Shown: positions 20,249-30,733, numbered from the stretch's first letter. The stretch is 46,987 nt of DNA from an uncultured Deferribacteraceae bacterium (GCA_947041225.1 CAMRDM010000004.1:1-46987); one strand, 5' to 3'. Numbers and translations: made by a program. Notes: a model not told the origin generated them from the letters alone.

Positions 20249-21262
20249 ATGAAATTTATTGATACAGCAAAATTTAAGTTAATAGCAGGAAACGGTGGAA
20301 ACGGTGCTATTGCATTTCGTAGAGAAAAGTTTGTTCCTCATGGTGGCCCAAACGGTGGAAACGGTGGCAATGGTGCATCTATATATTTTGTAGGAGATAA
20401 GAGCAGACATACCCTTTTAGATTTTAGATATAAAAGAGAGTATAAAGGTAAAAACGGTGCAGGCGGTGGCGGTACAGATAAATACGGTGCAGCTGGCGAG
20501 GATCTTATTTTACCTGTGCCACTTGGAACAGTTATATTTAATACAGATACTGGTGAATTGATTGCTGATATAACTGAAGATCAGAAAAAGTTCTTAATCG
20601 CTAAAGGTGGAGATGGTGGTAGAGGTAATATGCACTTTGCAACACCGACACAACGTGCACCTAGACACGCAGAAGATGGCTGGCCCGGAGAAGAGATTGA
20701 TATAACTCTAGAGTTAAAACTTATAGCCGATATCGCAATAGTCGGATTACCGAACGCAGGTAAATCTACATTTATTGCAAGGGTTTCAGCTGCAAAACCT
20801 AAGATAGCTGATTATCCTTTTACAACACTTACTCCGAATTTAGGAGTTGTTAAAACTCCGTACGGAGATTCATACGTTATAGCAGATATGCCGGGATTAA
20901 TTGAAAATGCACATAAAGGTGCAGGATTAGGATTAGAGTTTTTAAGACATATAGAAAGAACAGTTTTATTACTTCACTTTGTTGATGCCTCAACTGAAGA
21001 GTCTATGGTTGATAGCTATAAACTTATTAGAAATGAGTTAACAAAACATAAAAATAATCTATCTGGCAAAAAAGAAGTTATCGCACTTACAAAAATTGAA
21101 GCAGCAAATGAAGATAATGTAAAAGAATTTTTAGATTTTATCGCTAAAGAAAAGGATGCTGAATGTTACTCTATATCTTCTGTAACTGGAGAAAATATAG
21201 ATAACATCCTTACAAGACTTTATGAGCTAATTACAGAGAAGAGAAAAGAAAATAAAAAGTAA
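20249..21262 (+). CDS. obgE: GTPase ObgE/CgtA
   Basis: Gly-rich Obg fold (GGNGGNGGNGA), VGLPNAGKSTF, DYPFTTLTPNLGVV, ADMPGLIENAHKGAGLG. Confidence 0.97.
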   Translation: MKFIDTAKFKLIAGNGGNGAIAFRREKFVPHGGPNGGNGGNGASIYFVGDKSRHTLLDFRYKREYKGKNGAGGGGTDKYGAAGEDLILPVPLGTVIFNTDTGELIADITEDQKKFLIAKGGDGGRGNMHFATPTQRAPRHAEDGWPGEEIDITLELKLIADIAIVGLPNAGKSTFIARVSAAKPKIADYPFTTLTPNLGVVKTPYGDSYVIADMPGLIENAHKGAGLGLEFLRHIERTVLLLHFVDASTEESMVDSYKLIRNELTKHKNNLSGKKEVIALTKIEAANEDNVKEFLDFIAKEKDAECYSISSVTGENIDNILTRLYELITEKRKENKK

Positions 21263-21270
21263 TCTGTTTG

Positions 21271-21394
21271 TAGCAAGCTACTCGTAAATAAGATACTTGT
21301 AAATAAGATACTTATAGCAAGCTACCCATTGCAAGATACTTATGGCAAGATACTTATAGCAAGCTACTCATTGCAAGCTACTCGTAGCAAGCTA
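21271..21394. repeat. 14-15 nt tandem repeat downstream of obgE
   Basis: About nine units: TAGCAAGCTACTCG, TAAATAAGATACTTG, TAAATAAGATACTTA, TAGCAAGCTACCCA, TTGCAAGATACTTA, TGGCAAGATACTTA, TAGCAAGCTACTCA, TTGCAAGCTACTCG, TAGCAAGCTAAAACA. Confidence 0.85.
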
Positions 21395-21610
21395 AAACAA
21401 ATAATTTATATTTAGTCGAAAAATATTAATAACTCATATCTCATTACAGTATGTAAATATATTTTTTAGTCGTAGAACTTTATCACTAATTTATAAGTCG
21501 TCGTAGTATATAGATAATTTATGAGTAATAGATATTTAAGTAATTTATAAGCTATAAAAAATTAATAATTTATGAGTAATAGAAATATATAAATAAACGA
21601 TGAGTAATAA

Positions 21611-22069
21611 ATGAATAAAATTACTGATGTGATAAATAACAATATCGGAACTACAGCTATCTCTAACTACTTATTACTAGAGAGAAAATGGCGATTATCT
21701 GTTACTAAAAAGATCAGTGATAATACAACTCCTATCAAGATTAGTGATAAACATGTGCTGACTGTTCTGGTTCATGATAACCTTTGGTTGCAAGAATTAG
21801 GATATTTGAAAGAAGAAACTATTGAAATGTTACGTAAAAATGATATATTTATAATGGATATAAAATTTAAATACTCGCCTCATAAAGAGACACTTAAAGA
21901 ACAAGCTAAGTATGATGAGTATCCTATAACTCAAGAGATAGAAAATGAGATACATTATTCAACATTAAAGTTTAAATCAGAGCCGTTTTATAATGAATTG
22001 AACTCTGCTTTACGAAAGTATTTTACTAGATATACATTAACGGATTATAGAAATAGGAATAAATTATGA
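21611..22069 (+). CDS. DUF721 (DciA-like) protein
   Basis: LLLERKWRLSVTKKISDNTTPIKISDKHVLTVLVHDNLWLQELGYLKEETIEML, the DUF721 pattern; 4-nt overlap with def. Confidence 0.7.
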   Translation: MNKITDVINNNIGTTAISNYLLLERKWRLSVTKKISDNTTPIKISDKHVLTVLVHDNLWLQELGYLKEETIEMLRKNDIFIMDIKFKYSPHKETLKEQAKYDEYPITQEIENEIHYSTLKFKSEPFYNELNSALRKYFTRYTLTDYRNRNKL

Positions 22070-22593
22070 TATTAGAAATTAAAAAATACCCCGATGAAGT
22101 TTTAAGACAGAAATCTCATCCTATAGATGAAATAACAGATGAGATAAAAGAGTTAGCCTCTAATATGGCTGAAACAATGTATAACGCTCCGGGCTACGGT
22201 ATCGCTGCACCACAAGTTGGTGTGAGTAAGAGATTACTTGTTATAGATGATTCTTTAGGATCTGATCCTACTAGACTGATGAAAATTGTTAATCCAGTTA
22301 TTATCGAATCTTCAGGTGAGCTATTTGAAGAAGAGGGTTGTCTATCTATCCCTGGTGAGTACGAACTTGTAAAACGATTTAGTCATGTTAAAGTTAAGTA
22401 TACTGATATTGATGGTAAAGAGTGTATAATTGAAGCTGAAGGACTTCTATCAAGAATTTTTCAACATGAGATAGATCACCTTGATGGACACCTTTTTATC
22501 GATGATGTAACTATGCTTCAAAGAGAGAGAATAAAGAAAAGTATTAAAAGCAGAATAAAAGCTGGCGACTATAACGTTACTGAAACACTTTAA
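22066..22593 (+). CDS. def: Peptide deformylase
   Basis: GYGIAAPQVGVSKRLLV, EEGCLSIPG, FQHEIDHLDGHLF. Confidence 0.97.
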   Translation: MILEIKKYPDEVLRQKSHPIDEITDEIKELASNMAETMYNAPGYGIAAPQVGVSKRLLVIDDSLGSDPTRLMKIVNPVIIESSGELFEEEGCLSIPGEYELVKRFSHVKVKYTDIDGKECIIEAEGLLSRIFQHEIDHLDGHLFIDDVTMLQRERIKKSIKSRIKAGDYNVTETL

Positions 22594-22620
22594 TCTTATA
22601 GTTTGATTGTGCATATTTTA

Positions 22621-22757
22621 TATACTTACTATTTAATCTATTACAATGAGTTATAACTTTCTAGTTCTAGAGCTTGATACATATCTTTTTGTATACTTAC
22701 TATTTAATCTATTACAGTGAGTTATAACTTTCTAGTTCTAGAACTTGATAGATATCT
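22621..22757. repeat. Tandem duplication (period about 71 bp)
   Basis: TATACTTACTATTTAATCTATTACARTGAGTTATAACTTTCTAGTTCTAGARCTTGATA twice (22621 and 22692). Confidence 0.9.
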
Positions 22758-22818
22758 TACGGTTATAATTTATTAGTTTTATAATCTTTTCTAACTACTT
22801 TTAGAGATCTTTTTGCTA

Positions 22819-22974
22819 CTGATAAGTTACCGTTACATTTTATCATCTCAATACTTATTCTGTGTCTATCATGTTACAGAAACATTATAATTTTGATCCT
22901 GATAAGTTATCGTTACATTTTATAATCTCAATATTTATTCTGTGTTTATCATATTACAGAAACATTATAATTTT
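22819..22974. repeat. Tandem duplication (period about 80 bp)
   Basis: CTGATAAGTTAYCGTTACATTTTATMATCTCAATAYTTATTCTGTGTYTATCATRTTACAGAAACATTATAATTTT twice (22819 and 22899). Confidence 0.9.
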
Positions 22975-23040
22975 ATAGCAGTACCCTAATACAGATTTTG
23001 TATACTCAATCAACTAAATAAATTGAAATATTTAAAGTAT

Positions 23041-23541
23041 CTATATTTTCTCAAAAATAAATACACTTCGTCTAACATTAAGTGAGAATTTTGAACCATC
23101 AACTTTTAAACTAACCTTACTCTTAATTTCATCGCGTACATCAAGCACTCCTTTTTCAAGTATACTATTACTCTCAAAATTTGAACTCATTATATCTTCC
23201 TGCAACTTACCATAACTTATCAATCTATAAAACTTACTACTCACATCTATAATTTCACCTAACGTATAAACTCTTAAATGTTTATTATTCATTATAAACA
23301 TTAGCGAATTGATATACGCATCATCTATATCTACAACATTACTGATAACTACTAAAACCGAGTTACTATCTTTATCATTAGCCATAGACTTAAATATATT
23401 TAAGTTTTTATCTATCAAATTGACTATATCAACATTATCTTTACAGTCGCTATCAGAAATTGCCTTAACTAATTTATCAGTTACAACTGTTTTATTACTA
23501 TTAATAATATCTTCTAATTCTTTAAAAATGTTATCATACAT
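23041..23541 (-). CDS. Hypothetical protein downstream of metX
   Basis: 166-aa ORF, same strand as metX and 22 bp from it; no family recognised. Confidence 0.55.
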   Translation of the reverse strand: MYDNIFKELEDIINSNKTVVTDKLVKAISDSDCKDNVDIVNLIDKNLNIFKSMANDKDSNSVLVVISNVVDIDDAYINSLMFIMNNKHLRVYTLGEIIDVSSKFYRLISYGKLQEDIMSSNFESNSILEKGVLDVRDEIKSKVSLKVDGSKFSLNVRRSVFIFEKI

Positions 23542-23563
23542 AAAATATATCCCTTCACTTTCT

Positions 23564-24676
23564 CTATTTATTTAGAAAATTTATTATTATTTTACTCTGT
23601 TCATCAACTTCTATCAGAAAAGAGTCGTGCCCGTAATGAGCATCAATCGTTTCTCTCACAACATCAACTCCCTTAGAAATCATTACATCATTCAACTCAT
23701 CACCTTGATATAGAGGAAAAAGAAAGTCTGATGTGAAATCTATTAATAAAACTTTAGCCTTAATACTTTCAACTGCCTCATCTAGCGATTCAAAATTATA
23801 TGATAAGTCAAAAATATCCATAGCTTTCAATAGATATAAGTAACTGTTTGCATCAAACCGTTCAGTAAATTTATGACCGTTATATACGAGATAGTTTTCT
23901 ACCTCATATCTTGAATAGAAATCATATATAGAATCTTGTCCTGATAATCTTCTACCAAATTTATTATGGAACGCTGTATCTGATAGATATGTAATATGTC
24001 CAGCCATACGAGCTACAGCTAATCCATCTTTAGGATACTCTTTACCGTAATAGTTTCCATCATTAAAATTACGATCAGATCTTATAGCTTCTCTTGCCAC
24101 AGTATTGAACGCAATAGCCATAGGTGTGATCTTGCTTGTTGCAGAGATAACTATTAACTTCTCTGCAATATCAGGAAAGTTGACACCCCACTCAAGTACT
24201 TGCATTCCCCCTAACGATCCACCTGCAACTGCATAAAGTTTATCTATCTTAAGATGATCTAACAGTATCTTCTGAAGTTTTATCATATCCTTAATAGTTA
24301 CAACTGGAAAATCTAAACCGTACGGACTCTGCTTGCTAGGATCAATAGACGCAGGACCTGTTGTACCGTAGCAACTACCTAATATATTCGGACATATAAT
24401 ATGATATTTATCAGTATCAAAAGCTTTCTGAGATCCAACCATACTATCCCACCAGCCGACAACTTTTTTGTTATCATCGTTATCTAGTTGAAAAGCTGCA
24501 TGTGCCGATCCTGTTAAAGCATGGCATAACAAAATAACATTACTCTTATCGCTATTTATTTTCCCGTACCGTTGATATGCAACTGTTATTGGCGATAGTA
24601 CTCTACCACTTTCTAACCTAAAATCTTGCTTGAATGTTACATACTCTGTTTTTACTTTGTTCAACTTAATCCTCAT
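23564..24676 (-). CDS. metX: Homoserine O-acetyltransferase (MetX)
   Basis: VILLCHALTGSAHAAF, GGSLGGMQVLEWG, DAHYGHDSFLIE. Confidence 0.93.
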   Translation of the reverse strand: MRIKLNKVKTEYVTFKQDFRLESGRVLSPITVAYQRYGKINSDKSNVILLCHALTGSAHAAFQLDNDDNKKVVGWWDSMVGSQKAFDTDKYHIICPNILGSCYGTTGPASIDPSKQSPYGLDFPVVTIKDMIKLQKILLDHLKIDKLYAVAGGSLGGMQVLEWGVNFPDIAEKLIVISATSKITPMAIAFNTVAREAIRSDRNFNDGNYYGKEYPKDGLAVARMAGHITYLSDTAFHNKFGRRLSGQDSIYDFYSRYEVENYLVYNGHKFTERFDANSYLYLLKAMDIFDLSYNFESLDEAVESIKAKVLLIDFTSDFLFPLYQGDELNDVMISKGVDVVRETIDAHYGHDSFLIEVDEQSKIIINFLNK

Positions 24677-24758
24677 TTTATAACTTCTTAGATAGTATAT
24701 AACATTATATATTTTTTTCTACTAATAATTTATTAAATTATAGATGGTTATAAAGTTA

Positions 24759-24787
24759 TTGCATTACATTCTGTGTTAAGATATACT
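24759..24787 (+). promoter_or_regulatory. Sigma70-like promoter
   Basis: TTGCAT (24759-24764), 17-nt spacer, TATACT (24782-24787), upstream of the ATG at 24812. Confidence 0.6.
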
Positions 24788-24811
24788 TACAATCATATAA
24801 TTAGGTGCAGA

Positions 24812-27459
24812 ATGAGTAAATTTCTATTTTTTTTATTAATGTTTTCGATGTATACAAACTCACTTTTTGCATCGATATTAACTTTTACCGATTCTTCTTC
24901 TGTATCTGCAAAATCGTCACAATCAAATAATATTATTGCTGACTATCTTAAGGTAAAAACTTTCTTAAATATAATAGATCAATCTGTACCGTATCTTCTT
25001 AAATCTCCTGAACTTGCTAATAGAACAAATAATAATGTTGATGAAATAAAATATCTAGCTGCAATCGTTGCAAGAATATCTATGGATAAATTAAATTTAT
25101 CTAAAAAACCTAAAAAAGATAGTAAGGCTGTAACAGCAGGTGAAATGACTCTCATTGTTACAATAGATGCTGATGCAATAAGTAGGTTTCTCGATAAATC
25201 GTTAGAGAATAATCAATTTAAAGCATTCGCTAAATTATATTATAATGATATGAATAAAATGCTTAAACAATTAACTGAAGCTACAAAAAATAACTCTGCT
25301 GTATTAGATGAAGATGTTATACGATTATTTTCTATTCAACGATCTAGATCTTACGAAATGAACCAACTTGCTTATAATAATTTTATTCAAACAGCTACTG
25401 AAAAAGAGATGGAAAGTAGAGCTTATAAAGCTAAAGCTAAAAAGAAAGAAGCACAAATAGATTATATTTTAGGCGATATTGCTGAAAGTGAAAAAATTCT
25501 TTTACAGTTTATAGATCAAGAAATTGATAAAGTATATGAAATGTCTGATAGCATTATTAAACATATTCAAGCTGAAGGTAAACAATATATTGAAAATATT
25601 CCTACGTTTTCTCTTGATGGTATAACCAATATCATAGAAGCTAAAAATTACGCTATAGGGCTTAGAAAAGAAATTATAAATGTAACTCAACAATTTCTTG
25701 ATTATACAAATCCTCTATTTACTAAAATCCAACTATCGTTTGATGAACTAGAACTCGCCTTAGCATCGCATAGACTATACGATGTTGAACCTATAAAAAG
25801 TAGATGGGAAGCTAGTTATCAATACCAATTCAGATTGAACAACTATGAGAAACGTTTAGAAAGAATTCAGCCGATGCTAAACAGTAACTCATCACGATTT
25901 ATACAATTAAAAACAGAGATCACTGCTCAAGCAAAAATCGCTGGATATGTTGAGCTTATAAAAATATTATCTCCTTACGAAAATGCGTTACAAAATGCAC
26001 AACTTACACAATGGATCGGTAATGTGAATAAGTACGCATATATAATGAGCCTAGGTGATTTAAATAGAGTTATTGGTGCTATTCCATTAAATGTTAGATA
26101 CGACGGTGTTGAGTATCTATTTAACTTCGATATTAATGAATTCAATACCGATCAGATAGTGTACTTTCTTGCTAATCCATCAAGATTTGGAGCATACCCT
26201 CTTTTCAGAATGATGCCTGACGGTGAAACTATATATGATATCGGAGAAGTTCTTTCTGGGTTTATTGTAAATATTAGACCTGATGATATATCTCAAACAT
26301 TTTTATCTAACGATAATTTAACTCTCTTTCCAGAGATAAAATATACTGAAAAATTTAGAGAACTTTTAGATGAAGAGTCAAATATATTAAATCTGCTTTT
26401 AGAAAATAAAGCTGTAATCGATATTAATATAGATAATAAAAGTAGAGAGGGAGAAGTTATTGATCCTCCTCCTGCATCGCTTGAGACTGAAGAACGAATA
26501 TTAATTATCTCTCGTGTAGATAATTTTAAAAAAAAAATCCATCTAAGTTTAAGTTAGAATATCCATATCCATACCCATCTTTTCATAGAATATCATCTCT
26601 TAATATCTATCAAACTGTAACTAAACTCAGTAAAATTGAAATAGATAACGCAATTAATCAACAAGACAGAATTAATATAGATATAGTAAATAATAGTAAT
26701 CAAAATATAAACTCACAAAATGTTCTAGTTTTAGAGAGTAATTCAACTACTCAAAATGTTGCAATAGTACCAACTAACAGTATTTCAGAAACTATTACAA
26801 TATCTCCATACTCTCATCTAAATAATTTTAATGTTAATCGTTATCAACTTAACGTAAATTTAGAAGATATTATAAATGCTATAAATGTTAATGATAAACT
26901 TGAATACAGTACAAAATTAGCTTATTCAGGAAGTATACTCTTAAACGTTTCAAAGCCTGTATTTGCTTTTGGTGATAATGATTTTTCTGCTCCATTAGTA
27001 TCTGGAGGAATAGGTGTTGTTGGACAGTATCAACTTCCCTTCTATATGGCTCTTGAGTCTCAAATATCATACTCAGATGAACTCCCATCGTTCGGTGATC
27101 CGATGTTGTCAAGCTATACGGTTAACAAATTAGATTATATGATAAACATATTATATCAACAAACAGTTTATAGCGATAACACCTTTTTAATTATGCCATT
27201 TGCAGGTGTTGGTTTTGGTGGATCAACTTTCTTCCTTGACAGATACGACCCTATTATAGATAATATTGAACCGATCAATGCCAACGCAATAACTTCTTTC
27301 CTTATGTCCTCGAAAATAGGGATTAGAGTTACAACAGCAGTATTTATATTTTCAGTCGGTGGACAGTATATGTATTCACGACCAGAGATTAATGGTTCTT
27401 ATAAAAATTTTGATTCGTTTGTGTTCTTCTTTGAAGCAGGAACATGGTTTTCTAAATAA
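24812..27459 (+). CDS. Large secreted/envelope protein interrupted by a -1 frameshift at A10 (26528-26537)
   Basis: Signal peptide MSKFLFFLLMFSMYTNSLFA. Frame 24812-26557 ends shortly after A10; the -1 frame is open from 26530 to 27459 with coding-like sequence (NPSKFKLEYPYPYPSFHRISSLNIYQTVTKL...LPFYMALESQISYSDELPSF...GTWFSK). Tail has beta-barrel-like alternation. Confidence 0.7.
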
Positions 27460-27480
27460 ACGCATGGAGGAAATAATTTA

Positions 27481-27753
27481 ATGCCGTATTATTACTATGA
27501 TATCTTTTGTAGGTTTTGTGAAAAAATATTTGAAATTAGAAGCAAAAATAACGTTGTACCACTATCATTTCAATGTCCACATTGTAGTAAAGTTGCTATC
27601 GGAGTTGTATCTAAAACGCAACACTATCCATCATATTTTAGATCTAATATGGATGATACTACTGATTTTCTTGAAGATGAAGAATTCAAGTCAGAGAATA
27701 AGTATAGCGAAATATTAAAATCTCAATCTAAAAAGAAACCTCATAAAAGATAA
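27481..27753 (+). CDS. FmdB-like zinc ribbon protein
   Basis: MPYYYYDIFCRFCEKIFEIRS...SFQCPHCSK, paired CxxC motifs; RBS GGAGG upstream. Confidence 0.75.
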   Translation: MPYYYYDIFCRFCEKIFEIRSKNNVVPLSFQCPHCSKVAIGVVSKTQHYPSYFRSNMDDTTDFLEDEEFKSENKYSEILKSQSKKKPHKR

Positions 27754-27934
27754 TTAAAACTATCTCTAACTAGTTATGTTGTTAATAAATATTCAATGAT
27801 CTAACTAGTAGTTAAAATATATAATCTATACATCAATCATCTAATAGTTAAATAGGTTGATATAATCATTAGCTACCATTCATAACTTACGATCAATTAA
27901 ACTTTTTGAGGAACATTTATAAATATAGTTACTA

Positions 27935-29566
27935 CTACAAATCCCACGATTTTGAAAAATAGTAATATAGTTTATCAATTATCTCTGTATATGTTTTTCT
28001 ATCAAGTGCAGATATAAATATCGCTTCACCTTTATACTTACTTTTAATCTCTTGAAGGGTTTCCACATCTAACATATCTACCTTATTAAAAACGATAACT
28101 CTATTCTTATTAGCTAAATCAATATCTTCTAAAACTTTTTCAACCGACTCTATATGTTTATCGTAATCCATATCTGAACTATCAACTAGATGAATAAAGT
28201 AATCAGCAGATTTTATCTCCTCTAACGTCGACTTAAATGCTGGTAGAAGATTTTCTGGAAGATTTCTGATAAACCCAACTGTATCTATTAAAATAATCTC
28301 TTTATCTTCTGGAAATCTTATCCTTCTTGATGATGTTTCTAAGGTTGCAAACATCATATCATCTGCATATATATTCGAGTTGCTAAGATTATTGAGTAAT
28401 GTTGTCTTACCAGCGTTTGTATAGCCGATTACAGCCACTATCGGTATATCTTTCTTTGTACGCTTATGTCGTTTCACAACCCTTGATTTTTCTATACCTT
28501 TTAACTTCTTTTTCAAAAATGCTATTCTATCTGTTACCTTTCTTTTATCTATCTCTAACTTTGTCTCTCCAGGACCTTTACCACCTATCCCACCTGTTAA
28601 ACGTGATAGAGAATCATCTTTCATTCCTAATCTTGGTAAGATATATTTTAACTGTGCAAGTTCAACTATTACTCTACCATCGTTATCTTTTGCACGATTG
28701 GCAAAAATATCCAATATAAGTTGAGTTCGATCAATTACTTTAATCTCTGTAAATTCAGCAATCATTCTGCTCTGACTTGGCGTTAAAGTATTATCATATA
28801 TTAAATACTCCGCTCCTGATGAAACTGTTTTAATTACAATTTCTTTAAGTTTTCCTGTTCCAACCACATATTTTGCATCAATCTTATTTCGTATCTGATA
28901 TATATTATCTATTACCTCAAGGTTTGCTGTTCTTGCCAACTCCTTAAGTTCTAAAAGGTTTCTTGCAGCCTCTGTACTATTTTTAAATGCTCCAGTCAAG
29001 ACTGCCATCGTTCTGCCTTTAGTAATGTTTAACTTACTTGCTTTAAACCCTATCTCATCTTCTAATCCCTCGATAAATTTATCGTAATCTATATTTTGAT
29101 TATATACATCTTTATCATCTAATGTACCGTACTCTCCGTTACCACCCTCTGGTAGTAGATAAATAGTCGACATAGATAACGGTAATCCATCGTTATCATC
29201 AACCGTTATAACTGTTAAACTATCGAGCCTTAATAGTGCAAGATCTGCTCTATCATCTTCATCTGGAGTGCTATTTTTGAAATCTGTTCTGATTAATCTA
29301 ATACCTCTAAGTTTTCCTGATATCAATCCAAACCTATTTAATTTTGGAATAACTAACTCTTCACTATTACCTACGATAATATATTCAATATTACCTCTTC
29401 TATCTATAATTATCCCTATCTGTCTTTTAGTGATGAAAGATATCTCTACAATAACTTTTGCTAAATCAACAGATATGAGGTTCTCACTCTTATTTTTACG
29501 ACTATATAATTTTTCTAACCTTTTAAGAATATTTGCGGTAAGTCCTTCTGTTTTCCCGTGTAATAT
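27935..29566 (-). CDS. hflX: GTPase HflX (ORF track start 29326; conserved frame extends to an ATA codon at 29566)
   Basis: TGGIGGKGPGETKLEIDKRKV, VIGYTNAGKTTLLN, DTVGFIRNLP. In-frame upstream translation ILHGKTEGLTANILKRLEKLYSRK...VDLAKVIVEISFITKRQIGIIIDRRGNIEYIIVGN matches the HflX N-terminal domain pattern. Confidence 0.9.
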   Translation of the reverse strand: MLHGKTEGLTANILKRLEKLYSRKNKSENLISVDLAKVIVEISFITKRQIGIIIDRRGNIEYIIVGNSEELVIPKLNRFGLISGKLRGIRLIRTDFKNSTPDEDDRADLALLRLDSLTVITVDDNDGLPLSMSTIYLLPEGGNGEYGTLDDKDVYNQNIDYDKFIEGLEDEIGFKASKLNITKGRTMAVLTGAFKNSTEAARNLLELKELARTANLEVIDNIYQIRNKIDAKYVVGTGKLKEIVIKTVSSGAEYLIYDNTLTPSQSRMIAEFTEIKVIDRTQLILDIFANRAKDNDGRVIVELAQLKYILPRLGMKDDSLSRLTGGIGGKGPGETKLEIDKRKVTDRIAFLKKKLKGIEKSRVVKRHKRTKKDIPIVAVIGYTNAGKTTLLNNLSNSNIYADDMMFATLETSSRRIRFPEDKEIILIDTVGFIRNLPENLLPAFKSTLEEIKSADYFIHLVDSSDMDYDKHIESVEKVLEDIDLANKNRVIVFNKVDMLDVETLQEIKSKYKGEAIFISALDRKTYTEIIDKLYYYFSKSWDL

Positions 29567-29676
29567 ATTACACCTCCTTCATATCGATATTTTAATCTAA
29601 ATATCATAATAGTTAAAGATATTTATTCTGTACAATAACAGTAGAAATAAATTTAAAAATATGTTAGCATTTTGTA

Positions 29677-30729
29677 ATGAAAACTGTTAGTACTTTTAAT
29701 AACATTCTTATATTTAATCCTGCTTTTTTAGGCGATGCCGTTTTAAGCACACCACTTATAAAAGCTGTAAAAAAACTTTATCCATCTGCATCAATCACTT
29801 TTACAACTAGACCTGAATATGCAGAACTGTTTACTGATATAGATATAATTGATACTGTGCTTCCTTTTGATAAGTATGGTAAGTACAAAGGTATATTTGG
29901 TACGCTTAAATTTGCGAAAATTTTAAAAGAGAAAAAGTTTGATCTTATTATTAATCTTCACAGATATATGCGATCAACTCTCTTACTTAAACTTGCAAAA
30001 CCTAAATATTTAGTTGGATTTAAAGTTGCATCGTTATCATTTTTATTCGATAAATCTGTGTTTCGTGATAAAGAACTCCATGAAGTACACAGAAACTTAT
30101 CTATACTTGAACCGTTAGTTGAAGATTATACTTTAGCCTCAGCAATTGAACTTGCTGGAAAAGTTATTACTAGATTTGATAGAGCGCTTTTTAGTAAAAT
30201 AAAATTATATCAATCTACAATCTCTCCAAACAAAAAAATAATCGGATTAGCTATAGGATCAGTATGGAAAACTAAACGCTATCCACCAGAACTGTTTGCT
30301 GAACTTGCTACATTGCTTTATCTATCTAACTATACTATAGTTCTGTTTGGTTCATCTACAGATAAAGAAGCTTACGATAAATTCTTTAAATATTATAAAC
30401 ACCCGTATATAGATTATCTATATAAAATTGATATAAAAGATCTTTCAACATTTATTGCATCTGTGGATATTCTTATATCTAACGACTCAGGGCCTGTACA
30501 TATAGCCTCATCAACAATCACTACAATTATTGATATTTTTGGAGCAACTGTACCTCAACAAGGTTTCTCTCCATATACTAATAGCTCCTATATTGTTGAA
30601 AACCTTGATTTAAAGTGTAGACCTTGCGGTGCGCATGGTGGAAACAAATGTCCTTTGAAACATTTTAGATGTATGAACGATATAGATTATAACGAAATTA
30701 AAACTATTATTGATAAAATTGGTGAGTAA
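29677..30729 (+). CDS. Glycosyltransferase family 9 (heptosyltransferase-like)
   Basis: ILIFNPAFLGDAVLSTPLIKAVKKLYPSASITF; DILISNDSGPVHIAS; CRPCGAHGGNKCPLKHFRCM. Confidence 0.88.
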   Translation: MKTVSTFNNILIFNPAFLGDAVLSTPLIKAVKKLYPSASITFTTRPEYAELFTDIDIIDTVLPFDKYGKYKGIFGTLKFAKILKEKKFDLIINLHRYMRSTLLLKLAKPKYLVGFKVASLSFLFDKSVFRDKELHEVHRNLSILEPLVEDYTLASAIELAGKVITRFDRALFSKIKLYQSTISPNKKIIGLAIGSVWKTKRYPPELFAELATLLYLSNYTIVLFGSSTDKEAYDKFFKYYKHPYIDYLYKIDIKDLSTFIASVDILISNDSGPVHIASSTITTIIDIFGATVPQQGFSPYTNSSYIVENLDLKCRPCGAHGGNKCPLKHFRCMNDIDYNEIKTIIDKIGE

Positions 30730-30733
30730 CTAA

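Noticed and set aside
21271-21394. CRISPR-like repeat after obgE
   Set aside because: Units of 14-15 nt are contiguous without unique spacers and no cas genes are present; this is a minisatellite.
27046-27459. Independent 137-aa gene as listed in the ORF track
   Set aside because: The same frame is open upstream back to the A10 tract with coding-like sequence and no RBS at 27046; better seen as the C-terminal part of the 24812 gene.
27497-27718. 73-aa ORF overlapping the FmdB-like gene
   Set aside because: Alternative frame of a gene with clear CxxC zinc ribbon motifs and its own RBS; no independent support.
29268-29600. Plus-strand 110-aa ORF upstream of the GT9 gene
   Set aside because: It is antisense to the N-terminal extension of HflX, which matches a known family.
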